From: Chara braunii
Lineage: Eukaryota; Streptophyta; Charophyceae; Charales; Characeae
Assembly: GCA_003427395.1 (NCBI GenBank)
Contig: BFEA01000129.1
Span: forward strand, 2,258,117 to 2,282,595
Length of the DNA stretch: 24,479 nt
Direction of reading: 5' to 3'
Every line of letters starts with the position of its first letter. Positions within the stretch are counted from its first letter, which is position 1. This document shows, in pieces, positions 7,496-17,339 of the stretch. The notes under the pieces are model-generated. The model was given only the letters and a program-made list of their open reading frames with translations. It was not told the origin of the DNA and made no database searches. A program made the position numbers and the translations under genes.

Positions 7496-8941
7496 AGGGA
7501 AAACATTTTCTAGGTTAAAGGGGCAAGTCACACCTATCTTGCAATAGAGTGCATTGCAAGAAAGTCTGGTAACTCAGAAAGTCACTCGTAAATCTCGGTG
7601 GGGAGGAGGATGTCAGACTAGGCTTACAATACACAGGCCTACAAATGGTCGGACCCGGTCAAAAAACGACCAAGTGGAACAAATAGTTTTAGGACTTAAT
7701 CGTGTTTACTTAATGGCCTACAACAACCCAATTGCAGAATGACGGGTTCTGTAACCAAGAGCCCATGTTACAACCTGTTGAAATCCCCACTCCAACAATT
7801 CTCAATCAATTTGATTAGAGTTCTGATTCTATCAAACTAAGCAGAACCGAGACAGTTGAAAATACATTATTTAGTACTAGTATTCTTCTCGAAATCTTAC
7901 TTTTGTCAACATATCTGAATCAGGGTTACTTTAAACTCATAAATTCATGATTATAAAATTTCTTTTGCGATTCTCCGAGAGAGAGGAGAAAACGAATTGT
8001 CTCATATGGTGGGAATAGCCCAGCAAAAGGGAAGGCTTCATTTGTATTTTCATTTAATTGTACTTACTTTTACAGTAGATAAAGTTTTCGAAGTCTACAC
8101 CAGTCACGCAAAGCAATATCATCAATCCTGTGTAGCATAAAAAACTTTAGAGACTACAGTGAAGTGGCAGTTGAACTGAATCTCTCGGAGTCCCTTGCGT
8201 GCTAAATAATCCACTAGGCCAATAATGTAATGGTCCAGGCAAGGTAGGGGGCGATACATTTGTTGTATGTATCCCCCTCGACCAGTGCTTGTTACTCCAA
8301 AGCACCTTTTTTGAACCATCTTTATAGGTCTGTGCCCATATGGATTTTCACCAATCCTAGAAGGATTGAGCTACAAGGCAATCCCACGATATGTGGCTGA
8401 TGTCTTTAGTGGACTCTTGGGAACACGAGCTACATAATAACGATATTTTCATTCCCTTGGTATTGCAGCACTTCTCCATAAGAATATGTAGCATATGTAT
8501 CAACTATAGCAATTCTTCATGTTTGATAAAGCGAGAGGGAACGCAATGACTTATCGAAGTCACCACAATGATCGAAGGGGACTGATACGTTACTTTTAAC
8601 TCCAGCAAAGTTATCCCAAGATGCTCGGTATCACAAGTAAGTCTATTAACCTCAGATTGTGTCTTGTATTACGTGGACACCTAATAGTCCAACAACGGGG
8701 TATATTCCTTATCCTTTGAACCGAACTAAATCTTCCACCCTATCTGTAGTGAAAGATCTTTGGTGTGTAGGAGCGAAGTACCCTTCAGCCAAAGTTGTTG
8801 AATGGATTGTTGTTTTTCATTGATCAATAAAGGTTTCATCTTCACAGACATTTAAGTGTATTCCTCACTCGGTATTTTTATAGCTTGTTTTCTGACTCTC
8901 GTCAGCCTAACCCTGCGATCTAGCCTTTAGAAATCGATCTT
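7496..8941. other. Unassigned region
   Basis: About 1.4 kb without a frame longer than 65 codons and without recognisable repeats. A minus frame at 8122-8319 (65 aa) has no family features that I know. It lies on the 3' side of LINE B and could include very decayed LINE DNA, but I cannot show that. Confidence 0.4.
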
Positions 8942-9295
8942 GAACTACCATTTCATTAAAATGGACATTTTTTATTTTTTGAACAAAATTGAAACGGAGT
9001 TTTTTTAACCTTTTTGGTCGAAAACTTATCTGAATTTTGCCGCTCCTGAGGGTCCGGGGTTTTACACCCCTGGATGAATCAGGACTAAGCTTGAGACCAG
9101 ATACATCCAGGGATGATTGTCTGAATGTATCTGGTCTCAAGCTAGGTCCAGATACATACAGGGGGTCCAACGTTTAAAAACGCCGGACCTCAAGAGCAAT
9201 AAAATTTAGATGAGTTTTCGACTAAAAAAAATTGAAAAAACTCAGTTTCAATTTCGTTTAAAAAACAAATGTCCATTTTGACAAAATGGTTGTTC
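8942..9295. mobile_element. Fold-back element copy 1 (long terminal inverted repeats)
   Basis: The left arm starting GAACTACCATTTCATTAAAA pairs with the right arm ending in the complement of GAACAACCATTTTGTCAAAA. Pairing continues through ATGGACATTT, AAATTGAAAC, GTCGAAAACT and CTTGAGG-type blocks for about 120-130 bp each side, so the element folds on itself almost entirely. The centre has a second, perfect 18-bp inverted pair (9089-9106 and 9125-9142, GCTTGAGACCAGATACAT). No coding capacity. It is probably a non-autonomous DNA element or MITE; the exact ends and target duplication are uncertain. Same family as 10512-10807. Confidence 0.82.
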
Positions 9296-9630
9296 TTGCG
9301 TTTACCATCAAATATAATGTATGAAATTTGGTGAACAGCTGCTTCACCTTCTTTGGCTGTTAGCCTTTTGCGCAAGAGCCTTTGGATATTCCATCAGAAA
9401 GAGCGGAGATTTCTGCCCCTGTGAGATTGCATCTATCAATATTTTGAGATCGGTATGTATACTGGGCAGGTTCCTTAATACTTGTTGCATTCATAATAAT
9501 TTCTCTAGTCTCTGACCCTCACATTCCATAGGTGCCCAATTTAAAAAATTCCTCTATATACCCAACTTCTGCGAAACAATTCAGCCAAACGAGAAGAGGT
9601 TAAGAGAGTCCTAAATTTTCAGGATTTTTT
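9296..9630. other. Unassigned segment between fold-back element and R repeat
   Basis: Contains a 64-aa + frame (9321-9515) rich in Cys and hydrophobic residues and a 61-aa - frame, neither recognisable. Nothing else is evident. Confidence 0.35.
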
Positions 9631-9632
9631 CA

Positions 9633-9790
9633 GGGTCATTATAACAAACGTCCCATACCTTTTACGCCAAACTTGTCACCAGTCAATAAGGTGGACACCA
9701 AATCAACCAACTGCAAACCAAAAATAATAAAAAAATGATCAAAGGGACCGTAAACCCCAAGGCAAAAGTGCGTTTTCGTACAAAATTCAC
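9633..9790 (+). repeat. R repeat, copy 1
   Basis: Begins with GGGTCATTATAACAAACGTC, which is found exactly, in reverse complement, at 21622-21641. The alignment continues through ACCTTTTACGC, AACTTGTCACCAGT and GGCAAAAGTG to about 9790, matching 21499-21641 with moderate divergence. Non-coding. The next 170 bp (copy 2) look like a more diverged unit of the same repeat. Confidence 0.8.
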
Positions 9791-9814
9791 TCTTTTCAAT
9801 TTTCAGGATTTTCA

Positions 9815-9960
9815 TAAATTTTCAGGGTTGGCCAAAACAGTGAACCCCAAGACCCCAACAAACACCAAACTTGACACACACATACCTTGACCAAAAATAA
9901 AACAGGGCAAAAAAAAAAAAAAAAAAAAAAACTAAAAAAATTATCTCCAATGCACTTTTC
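9815..9960 (+). repeat. R repeat, copy 2 with poly-A
   Basis: Contains CACCAAACTTGACACACAC and CCTTGACCAAAAATAAAA followed by an A run (about 9909-9931). Its reverse complement matches 15943-16070 in the same order: T run, ATTTTATTTTT(G)GTCAAGG, then AGTTTGGTGTT and GTCTTGG. It shares CGCCAAACTTG-type text with copy 1, so the two may be tandem, diverged units. Confidence 0.75.
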
Positions 9961-10089
9961 AGGGTTGGGGTCGTTACCTTGGGGCTGAATAGTGAGGGTC
10001 CCTGTTAAACTTTGGTGGCCCACTAACACAAGGATTACCTGCTGCATTTCTAATAGCCGAATTATCAAACAAGTTATGACAAATTACTT

Positions 10090-10511
10090 TTTATACTGTA
10101 GATGACCAATTCATCACTAACGGAAGAAGATTATGTCAAGCTTTCAAGATCGGCATCTAGGTTTGTGATGTGATTGTTATCTTCAAAAAACCCTACATGA
10201 ATAAGCAGGACCTAACCACTATTAAGGTCAGTAAGACCGCATTCCTCCATCAAGATATGTTGGGCCCGCCTAATCCACAACCGATTGGAGCCCAGTACGA
10301 GAAGCCCGACAACCCTGTTAATCAGCAAAGCCTTGTTTCGAGCAACAATATCTAGAAGGCTAAACCCTCCATCGTTCCTTTTCTGAGCGACGTTTCACAA
10401 GGCTACCTTGGAGAGACTTCTCCCGTCATCCACAGAGCCTTCACTTCTCTCGTTATTCACGAAGTCTTTCCAAAGACAAGTAGCAATTTCTTGTCTAAGA
10501 AGTTGTTCTGT
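10090..10511 (-). pseudogene. LINE B thumb/connection block
   Basis: Reading the minus strand leftward gives RNDGGFSLLDIVARNKALLI, then GSNRLWIRRAQHIL. This aligns to GNLGILDLEDQIQALLVKWL ... WVQMAGHIL of LINE A. It is the post-RT GGLGIxDxxxQN block. It is separated from the rest of LINE B by the inserted fold-back element and ends near the R repeat. Confidence 0.72.
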
Positions 10512-10807
10512 GAACTGTCAGTTTATCAAACTAGACATTTTTTATTTTTTGAACGAGATTGAACTGATAAATTGACTAAAAACAGGTCCATTTTTTTGGC
10601 TCTTGAGGGTTCGGCGTTTCCAAATGCCGCCCCCCCTGGATGTATAGGGATCTTAACCAGAGACCAGATATATTCAAGGGGTCAGCCGCTTTAAGAACGC
10701 CAGACCCTTAGGAGCCAAAATCTTGGACCTGTTTTCGGTTAAATTGCTCAGTCTCAACTCTGTTTAAAAAAAATAAAAAATGTTCATTTTGACAAAATGG
10801 TAGTTTG
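10512..10807. mobile_element. Fold-back element copy 2, inserted in LINE B
   Basis: Left and right ends are inverted: GACATTTTTTATTTTTTGAA at the left pairs with a right end whose complement reads CATTTTTTATTTTTTTTAAA. Both arms contain a TTTTGGCTC, GGGT, GGCGTTT-type block and a centre with AGACCAGATATATTCAAGG. The arms and centre match copy 1 at 8942-9295, with extra divergence and a shorter middle. It lies between the RT and the GGFSLLD block of LINE B, so it inserted after LINE B. No clear target duplication was seen. Confidence 0.8.
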
Positions 10808-10929
10808 GGGATGTAGGTATCGATTTAATAACTATGATATATCATATGGTGGAAAAAACCATGGTCTTGATAATTATGTTTCTTCCAACGAGGGAAACAT
10901 AACACACTTTCGACCATGAGGTGACCCTT

Positions 10930-11500
10930 TTTATAACTCGGTCTTCAATGATATATCCCTATTTCCTCTCATTGTCATCGTAGGTATACCTCAATCCCGA
11001 AAATGTCTTAGAATGGTCCCTATCTTTGACTTGTTGTTGTCTCTAGACAAGGCAATAAATTTATCCTTGCTTACCTTTGTTTGACTTTGCAAAAAGTTAC
11101 ATGGAGTCTCTAACTGCACCCAACGATTGAACCGATTTTTCTTAATACCTGCATATCATTAATCAACACTAAAGTCTGCAGTTCATAGTTCGACGAGGCC
11201 CGAAAATCTTTTGATTGAGAGTTCCTTATAAGTTATAGGAGAACATCCTATTGGAGGACATAAAGAATGGTGTGATAGGGCACTCTAGTCTCAGAATTGT
11301 AAAAGGACGAAGAAGAATGACTTCTTACTGTTGACGGCTACTGATGCAATGACACATGTATAATTTTTCGACCCAATTGCGAAATATAGGTTCAATCCTC
11401 TCTGCTCTAGTACCTGAATAACAAAGTCTCATTTAACCCTATCATAGTTTTTTTCCAAGTCTATGAGTTGAATGACTTCGAAGGACTTTCACCTATCAAT
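10930..11500 (-). pseudogene. LINE B RT palm and following region
   Basis: The minus strand reads VIQLIDLEKNYDRV, which is RT motif A (F/L-D-x-x-K-A-Y-D-x-V, with Asn for the usual Ala), then DFVIQVLEQRGLNLYF in the usual next position. Further leftward text is broken by several stops, and I cannot find a clear RQGCPLSP or YADD box. At the right edge VHPD and SDFVKRQIRS match the QxGFVKGRxIxDNI block. Confidence 0.72.
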
Positions 11501-11579
11501 GATCTTAATGGCATGTGAAATTGTCATTGACATTATCAAGAACGAATTTGTCTTTTTACAAAGTCTGATTAGTCAGGAT

Positions 11580-11790
11580 GCACTTGTTCAAGTCACAGTT
11601 ATGAAATACTGCGAGAGAGGACCTTTGTCAAGATCTTCCCTTCTACATTGAGAAGAGTTATAACTCGGTAGTTCCATCTGTCCCTCTTCTCATTTTTATT
11701 ATACTTTAGGAATGTGATAAACCTTTCCATCATTTTTCTGCCTAGATTTTGACCCCTAGCTACCTTGTTTAAAACGTCCAAAAGTATAGG
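11580..11790 (-). pseudogene. LINE B RT fingers (ITLLNV block)
   Basis: A 60-residue minus frame (11781-11599) reads MMERFITFLKYNKNEKRDRW, then NYRVITLLNVEGKILTKVLS. It matches the LINE NWRPITLLNxxYKILxKxL block that forms the RT fingers. It begins inside the domain, so the ATG is not a real start. Confidence 0.83.
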
Positions 11791-12416
11791 GGCAAAAATA
11801 TGCTACGACTTCTTGATAAATTCATCCAATAGGTCTGTTACGGTTTGAGTAGTTACATGTCGCCATACTGTGCATTGCCCAGGTTAACTTTTTTAAAGTA
11901 ATCATTCCATCGAAGGGGGATGTCTGTGAATGGCTAATCATCTTCAAATTATTATCCCATAACTCTTTCTTTTTAAATGAAACTAGTGGATCTCCAAGGA
12001 TCTTTTTCCGCTAGCAATAAAATTTTATAAAATTATCTTATCATAAGAGAACGTTTCCGGATCTTGTCAGGTATGAGAGGTCAAAGGAGTGAAAAATCTA
12101 TGAAATGGAGGATTATCTATTGGTTGAAACCACCTTTTAAAAAAATTGTCTAAACATTCTATCATTCTGGATTATTTTCTTATTTGCATAATACTTCAAA
12201 GGATCCATCGACATCCATTGCTAAAATTTCTCAACCGTCCTATTCAAATCGGTTAACTTTGTCTATCGTTTCCCTCTCTCGTTTTGATTAGATTGAACAA
12301 CTCTAACATCTTTGTGGTCTGCTTGTTACCCGCATCATACCATTCAGCTGTATTTGCGAAATAATATATTTCCACCTTCCAATCTGTTCAAAAATCATTG
12401 ATTCGGTCCTTCATGC
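11791..12416 (-). pseudogene. LINE B endonuclease-RT linker
   Basis: The minus strand gives DWKVEIYYFANTAEWYDAGN followed by KQTTKMLELFNLIKTRERKR. This resembles the basic W-x-x-x-A-x-W-x-x-x-G-D-x-x-T-x-x-F-F linker in front of LINE RTs. Several stops follow. It bridges the endonuclease and RT fragments in the right order. Confidence 0.6.
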
Positions 12417-12707
12417 CTAGATCATTAAAGATTTGGGCTTAGATCCTATAAAGATTTTAGCTCTCAATGACATATCCATTATTACCGGATTATGGTCAAA
12501 GAGTGGATCCGGATGAATCATAACATCAATGACCTTGTCCCAAACTGTTTTCGTTGCGACCAATTTTTTGTCTGAGGAGAAGGATGAGTTCCAAGAGTAA
12601 GTTATGTGCTTAGGGTAAATTGACCCGAAGGACTTAGAAAAATTTTGATAAAAAATAATGTCTTTGGAGTGTTTGTCATTTGGAATCTGGCAGATTACCT
12701 TCGTCAT
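12417..12707 (-). pseudogene. LINE B endonuclease, C-terminal half
   Basis: A 96-residue minus frame contains HITYSWNSSFSSDKKLVAT and DPLFDHNPVIMDMSL. The FDHNPVI stretch corresponds to the SDHxPV motif at the active site of APE-type endonucleases (Asp-His pair). The preceding W and (R)ID-like part fits the region with the RxDR motif, here degraded to SSDKK. It lies directly upstream of the linker on the minus strand. Confidence 0.8.
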
Positions 12708-13210
12708 TGCAAAAGTCTAGAGAGGGGTTCATTGTAGCATTCCAGTCTCCACCTACTACTACATTATCAACATTCAGTATAAAACCTTAATTTGAGAAAG
12801 AAAATTATAACGTTCACGACGTCTATTGGGGCGTAGACTGAGATGAATGCCCACTCCTCTTCATTAATAAGTACCATTACTCATAACCTCTATCCTGAAA
12901 GTCATAAACGTAACCCGTAACTTCACAATCACAGTCTCTGTGAAAATGGATAGCAACCTCACCTTTAATTCGGTCTGCAGGAGCCCACCATTATCTACCG
13001 TTCTACCATCTGCCTCACTTGCTGATCTTATCCTCGTTATGCTCAATTTCTTGAAGCATCGCCATATAAATTCTGTTCCGGTGAAGCCAGGTTTTGAGTT
13101 TAACCTTCTTTCTTTTCCCATTGCCATCACAAATACCTCTCTGATTTCATGTGATCAGTCCAACTCTACTAATGGGTATTTATTGCTACCAGAACCGCCT
13201 CTGATTGGAT
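12708..13210 (-). pseudogene. LINE B endonuclease, N-terminal half
   Basis: Across frames the minus strand reads MLQEIEHNEDKISK (the L-Q-E motif with the metal-binding Glu), then GEVAIHFHRDC, NEEEWAFISVYAPID (the VYAP block) and GGDWNATMNPSLDF (the GDFNxxxxxxDR-type block). Together with the DHNPVI block these cover most APE endonuclease landmarks. The frame changes at least three times. Confidence 0.8.
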
Positions 13211-13252
13211 TGGTTCTTGATTATTGTTCTCATTGGTAGGTTCATTTCCCAT
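13170..13252 (-). CDS. Short minus frame preceding LINE B endonuclease
   Basis: An ATG at 13252 opens a 27-residue frame, MGNEPTNENNNQEPIQSEAV and seven more residues, ending in a stop just before the endonuclease. It is Asn/Glu/Gln-rich and could be the original N-terminus of ORF2 or the tail of ORF1. Too short to say more. Confidence 0.25.
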
Positions 13253-13259
13253 GGTGAAC

Positions 13260-14600
13260 TCAGCATCCTATGGTTTTCTTAAGAAACCCAACAAGAATTT
13301 TAAGAATAGGTTTTTTTCCCTGAGTGAACTGCACATTCAGTTAAGTAAGTGCTTCCTCTCTGATATTATCAGCATCCAAGATCATATTCAGGTCAGTTGA
13401 TGTCTGGTACACAAGGAGATCGCAAAGGTTTCACATTCATGATATGCACAAAAAGAAAGGTCATTTTCATAGATCGACCCGAAAAAGAACCCAAATGTAG
13501 CATGCTATAGCCATCCTGGTCTTATCTAAAATCTACCTATCAGATATTTCCCAATTAGTTGGAGAGCCACTAATGGGGAAAGGGTGTCTCCCGGTTTCTA
13601 GACAGGAAGTTTCAGAGGACCCTATCGGTTTCGAAGGGTCATCCATTGCATTGAATCGCCGCTGATAGGCCACCATCTCTCATGATAATGGGACAAAAAA
13701 CATTCTAAAAAATTACCTTGTTGCCCTGTTGATCCTTTGTGACAGAGATCATTGGGGATGGGTCTTGTAGCTTGGTTGTCACTTGCTCCGGCTGATGTTG
13801 TTGTCCCATTCCTTCAGACAAAGAGACTTCCTAATGCAGCCCCTTCTCATAAGACGAAACCAGTAAGGAGACCTTCGAGGAAGTATGGTGATCTTGCGAG
13901 GGTGATGAGGGGATTGCAGTGTTAATCCTGTTGTACTTGGTTGGTGACACATGCACATTGTCGTTCGTTAGTATTGCACCCACGATAGGCGATCTGGGGG
14001 AAGATTAAATGATATTGCTAATAGAATTACCTTTCATTCTTATTCCCCCTCCTCTAACCCCGAAGCTACCTTTCCCTCTAAAGGACTGTAGCTTGTGAAT
14101 TAACGGGGAGGAAGTCGAAGCCTGCTGACCAGTTGTCTGCTTCTCCAGTAATGAGGAATTAGCGGACCTTCTTCTACCCGAAGGGAAGGGCCATGATCAG
14201 ACGTTGGGCATCTGGTGTGCGCGTCAGATTCTTGTTCCGTTTTGCGAAATTGATGAGGCGCCTGGGATTGCAGTGACTGCTGCAGAGGCAAGTGGTACTC
14301 TAGAGCCGATGCTTACTAGAGGGGGAATAGTCTCTTCTGGACTCGAATGTCTCCCCCTCGTATATCCGTCGAGGATGGCGGAGTGGTGAATGCTCAATGG
14401 TATGACTTAGAGTTTGAAGGCTTCACTCGAGGTTTGTCCAGAAGCAGAGCAGGTTCAGTGAACCTCGTGCTTACATGTGTCGGTGTTATGCTTCCCATCG
14501 AGGATGGACGCCTTTCTTCTCAGTGACCTAGGTTGTTGGAACCGCCAGTCTCAACCTATTGTGAAGCTAGAACGTTAAGAGCTAGATGAGGGATCATCGT
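13260..14600. other. Unassigned, possibly LINE B upstream (ORF1) remnants
   Basis: Minus-strand text such as STDLNMILDADNIREEALT and LNVQFTQGKKPILKIL suggests a worn coding region on the same strand as LINE B. I cannot match it to a known ORF1 domain, and no CCHC zinc knuckle is visible. Opposite-strand frames of about 60 aa near 14100-14389 show no features. Confidence 0.3.
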
Positions 14601-14614
14601 CGAACGATTCGACT

Positions 14615-15419
14615 CTATCTGGACATTCTGTGCTGTGATGAACTTACACCAGCAAATCCAACACACAAAGTCGTACTGCCCACTAAATCTGCAAAGACAA
14701 TGTCACGACCTACCTTGAGGGAAAAAAATGAATTGAATGTACATTGAAACTGCTTATCAATACCAAATTGTACATTAACCAAGGGTGACATTGATTTGTC
14801 ATCTACCGGGTCATATTCCTTTATTATAGGGTCGGTCGCTTTCTTGACCATCGTGCTGATGAAAGAGAGGGCATGTAAGTTATATAAAAAAAATCCAAGT
14901 GGCATTACCCAATAAGTCTCTGTGCGTTTGCTTACCCTTTTCGTTTCCCACTTACTTTTCGGTAACCAAGAACAAATAGTTCATTTATGCTTGATTTTGG
15001 GGGTTTGCCCCCATCATCATCCCTTTTCCCCCTAATGATCTTGCTATATACGAGATCATCGATCTCCCCCCCATGTGTTTGGACCCTCGGCCTAGCGCCT
15101 TGAGCTCTGGGCTCAATCAACCATCTTCCAGATTCCTCACAAATTGATTTTTTTCCTTATTGCCAATATTTTTTGCCTTCCTGCTAAAAATAAAAACAAC
15201 GGTGTGGTCCTTCAACCACTGAATTTATGTTTTATTAAAATTCTCATGAAGGACTCCATGGATACTCTCCTCTTCAATATCCACCTCCAAGTATTGATCC
15301 AAATTGAGGATGTTCCCTTGTATGAAGCACTGTTGAAGCAAAGTTTGAACCCGTTGTTCCCCCGTGGCATCGATGTCGCCCATCCGTCCTTGGGCGCCTG
15401 GACCGTCTCCCTGCTCCAT
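14615..15419 (-). pseudogene. Minus-strand frames of unknown protein (possible LINE ORF1 or 5' region)
   Basis: Three successive minus frames lie head to tail: 15419-15225 (64 aa, acidic, with GDIDATGEQRVQTLLQQCF), 15120-14932 (62 aa, with GGEIDDLVYSKIIRGKRDDD) and 14905-14615 (96 aa, with DPIIKEYDPVDDKSMSPLVN). They have ordinary amino-acid composition, unlike the shadow frames nearby, and share the strand of LINE B. They could be the broken ORF1 of LINE B or an unrelated gene fragment. I do not recognise any domain. Confidence 0.35.
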
Positions 15420-15429
15420 TCAGTTCGCT

Positions 15430-15942
15430 TTCAAAAAACAATTCCCGATAAGGAGGGAAAAATACTCAATACTCTCTGTACTAATACGTATTTTTTGTGC
15501 AGGCTCACCTTTCCATAAGTCTCATAAGAGGAAAGGGGGGATGAACAGTGAATACGGTACCTAAGCGAGAAAAAAACTGAAAGTCGAGTTAAACTAAAAG
15601 GGAGGGACTCGTCACGGATTCGTCATTCCTTAAAAGGAAAGGCAAATAGAATAGGGGAAAATTAATGCAAGACATAAAGTGGAGAAAGAAAAGGAAAAAA
15701 ACAAACAATAAATGAATGAAAAATTAAGGGCGAGAGTAATCATGAGGAAATTCATGAATCAACTGAGACTAGTGAATACAATCTTCGTAGGGAAGTGATT
15801 CTGGAGACAAGGTCACAACGCAATAAGATCTCCCCTTGTCGTTGGTAAGTCTAGACAGAGTTTGTGTTGGGGCGTTGCCCAGTAAGCCTCACATCCTGCT
15901 TAACAAGGACCCCCCGTTTTTAATCCTGGTTAACCCCCAAGC
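15430..15942. other. Unassigned A-rich stretch
   Basis: No frame or repeat of note. The strand is purine-rich between about 15525 and 15740. It leads into the T run of the R repeat copy. Confidence 0.35.
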
Positions 15943-16070
15943 CCTTCATAATTTTTTTTTTGTTTTTTTTTTTTTTTTTTTTTTTGGACCATATTTTATT
16001 TTTTGTCAAGGTCCGCGTGTGCTGAGTTTGGTGTTCATCGGAGTCTTGGAGATGACTCACAGCTCAAAAC
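15943..16070 (-). repeat. R repeat, copy 4 with T run
   Basis: A long T run (about 15951-15985) is followed by ATTTTATTTTTTGTCAAGG, GAGTTTGGTGTTCATCGGAG and TCTTGGAGATGACTCACAGC. The same order occurs in the reverse complement of 9815-9960. It lies about 45 bp from the adapter sequence at 16114, so a repeat-driven misjoin is plausible here. Confidence 0.75.
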
Positions 16071-16113
16071 CGCATTCAAATGTCCCCATACACACCCGTA
16101 ATGACACACATAC

Positions 16114-16151
16114 CTGTCTCTTATACACATCTAGATGTGTATAAGAGACAG
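16114..16151. other. Nextera mate-pair junction adapter (assembly contamination)
   Basis: CTGTCTCTTATACACATCT (16114-16132) is followed directly by its exact reverse complement (16133-16151). This 19-bp sequence is the Tn5 mosaic end used in Illumina Nextera kits, and two copies back to back form the circularisation junction of mate-pair libraries. It is synthetic, not genomic. The two sides of it may come from opposite ends of one circularised fragment, so their adjacency and orientation should not be trusted. The YTHLDVYKRQ reading in both frames is the known translation of this adapter. Confidence 0.98.
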
Positions 16152-16788
16152 TTTCAGGGCAGGTCGATCTTACGAGGGCCTGAAAATGGCCCTCAGTTTC
16201 AGGCTGAAAATACTTTTTTTTTTTTGGGGGGGGCAAATGCTCTAGTCTATTCGTGGGGAGCACACATGCTAGGAACCGGGCCCAGCATCCCATATAGGAT
16301 TATACAAATGATTTGAAATACCATGGCCATTACCTGGCCTCGGTTAAGAACAATCTAAGAACTATGAAAAAGGTTCTGGGAAATTTAGGAAAATTATGGG
16401 TAACTGCTAACCTACTGCTGGGCTAATCAACCAACACTTTACTAAGTTTTTTTTTTTATTGGCTTGAGATCAATGAGATGGTCCTGCCAGCATTGATTAC
16501 CCTCGAGTTCCAGGGGATTAACTGCGCAGGATGTGGGAGAAAAAAAAAGGGGGCAACCTCTTCAGTGTCTTCACCTTGCTCAGGTGCCAAATACATCACT
16601 ACTCACTAGTTCCTCTCTTCTTCTAGGCCATATTGAGCCAAAATGCTAGCTGGAAATCAGATTTAAACGTCCCATTGCCTGCCTGGGAGGGGTCACTGGG
16701 GGGACACCAGTGGAACCTCCTGTTCCGCATGTGTGAGTGTACAGGTGACTGTTGTGTATATGGGTGTTTGAGCAAAGGGTTGTATTAA
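16152..16788. other. Unassigned stretch after the adapter
   Basis: Contains a short hairpin (GAGGGC and GCCCTC arms near 16177-16198), a T run with a G run (about 16214-16233), and a 28-bp segment at 16266-16293 resembling 1487-1514 (both about GTGCTGGAAACCGGGYCCAG then CRTCCCAT). No gene recognised. Confidence 0.4.
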
Positions 16789-17332
16789 TCAGGAAAGAGT
16801 CTCTGTCATGGAAAAAGTATGAGGAGGGAATGGGTCTCGAAAGTCTGAGGAAGGGCGCAGCGGGGACGTGGGCTCCATGTTAGTCATGTTCTTAAAAATA
16901 AGACCGTAGTATCTCATTTCTTCCAAATCCTTTTGTCCCTCTCCCCTATCTCCACCCCATTCTACTCTTGCAATCCATCCCTCTCTCTCCCTTCCTACCC
17001 AATCTGAGAAAAATGTTGAAATCTGTCTCCTGACATCTTTTGTTTGCCTAAAGAGGTCTAGTTGTGCTTTTGTATCTGTCCATCTTTGTGTGATTTCATC
17101 TTGCACCTGTTTTTGCACCTGTTCTTTGATTTATGACCCTTCTACTCTCACCTTTTTCATGGCTAGGGTGCATCTCTGCCACCAAAGTGCCCATAACACT
17201 GCTCTTCTTCCAAGTCTGTACATATTCTCTACGAAGGTCGTGGTTGCTGCTAGCCGCGGCCAATGGCCGACCAATATGACTTGCCAGGACCATGGCCATG
17301 GTATTTCGACCAATAATTAGGCGATGGGACAT
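16789..17332 (-). pseudogene. LINE C C-terminal tail
   Basis: Two overlapping frames (17332-17096, 78 aa; 17118-16789, 109 aa) read leftward after the zinc-knuckle region. The first has VENMYRLGRRAVLWALWWQR in its alternative frame, which resembles the W-rich end seen after zf-RVT. The second has QLDLFRQTKDVRRQI and a Gly/Arg/Glu-rich middle. They probably represent the protein's C-terminus plus 3' untranslated DNA. No poly(A) is evident at the LINE's left edge. Confidence 0.5.
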
Positions 17333-17339
17333 TGCATGA

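Larger units (their letters stand above)
10090..13252 (-). mobile_element. LINE B: decayed non-LTR retrotransposon on the minus strand
   Basis: Minus-strand fragments run in LINE order from right to left. They are the endonuclease (about 13210-12417), linker (12416-11790), RT fingers (11781-11580), RT motif A and onward (about 11480-10930) and the thumb/connection block (10511-10090). A fold-back element (10512-10807) is inserted before the last block. There are many stops and frameshifts, and every catalytic region except parts of the endonuclease is broken. It is more decayed than LINE C. A 5' extension to about 15419 is possible but unproven. Confidence 0.82.

Noticed and set aside
16057-16316. 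Two 78-aa frames containing YTHLDVYKRQ
   Set aside because: This peptide is the translation of the mate-pair adapter junction, so the frames are synthetic.
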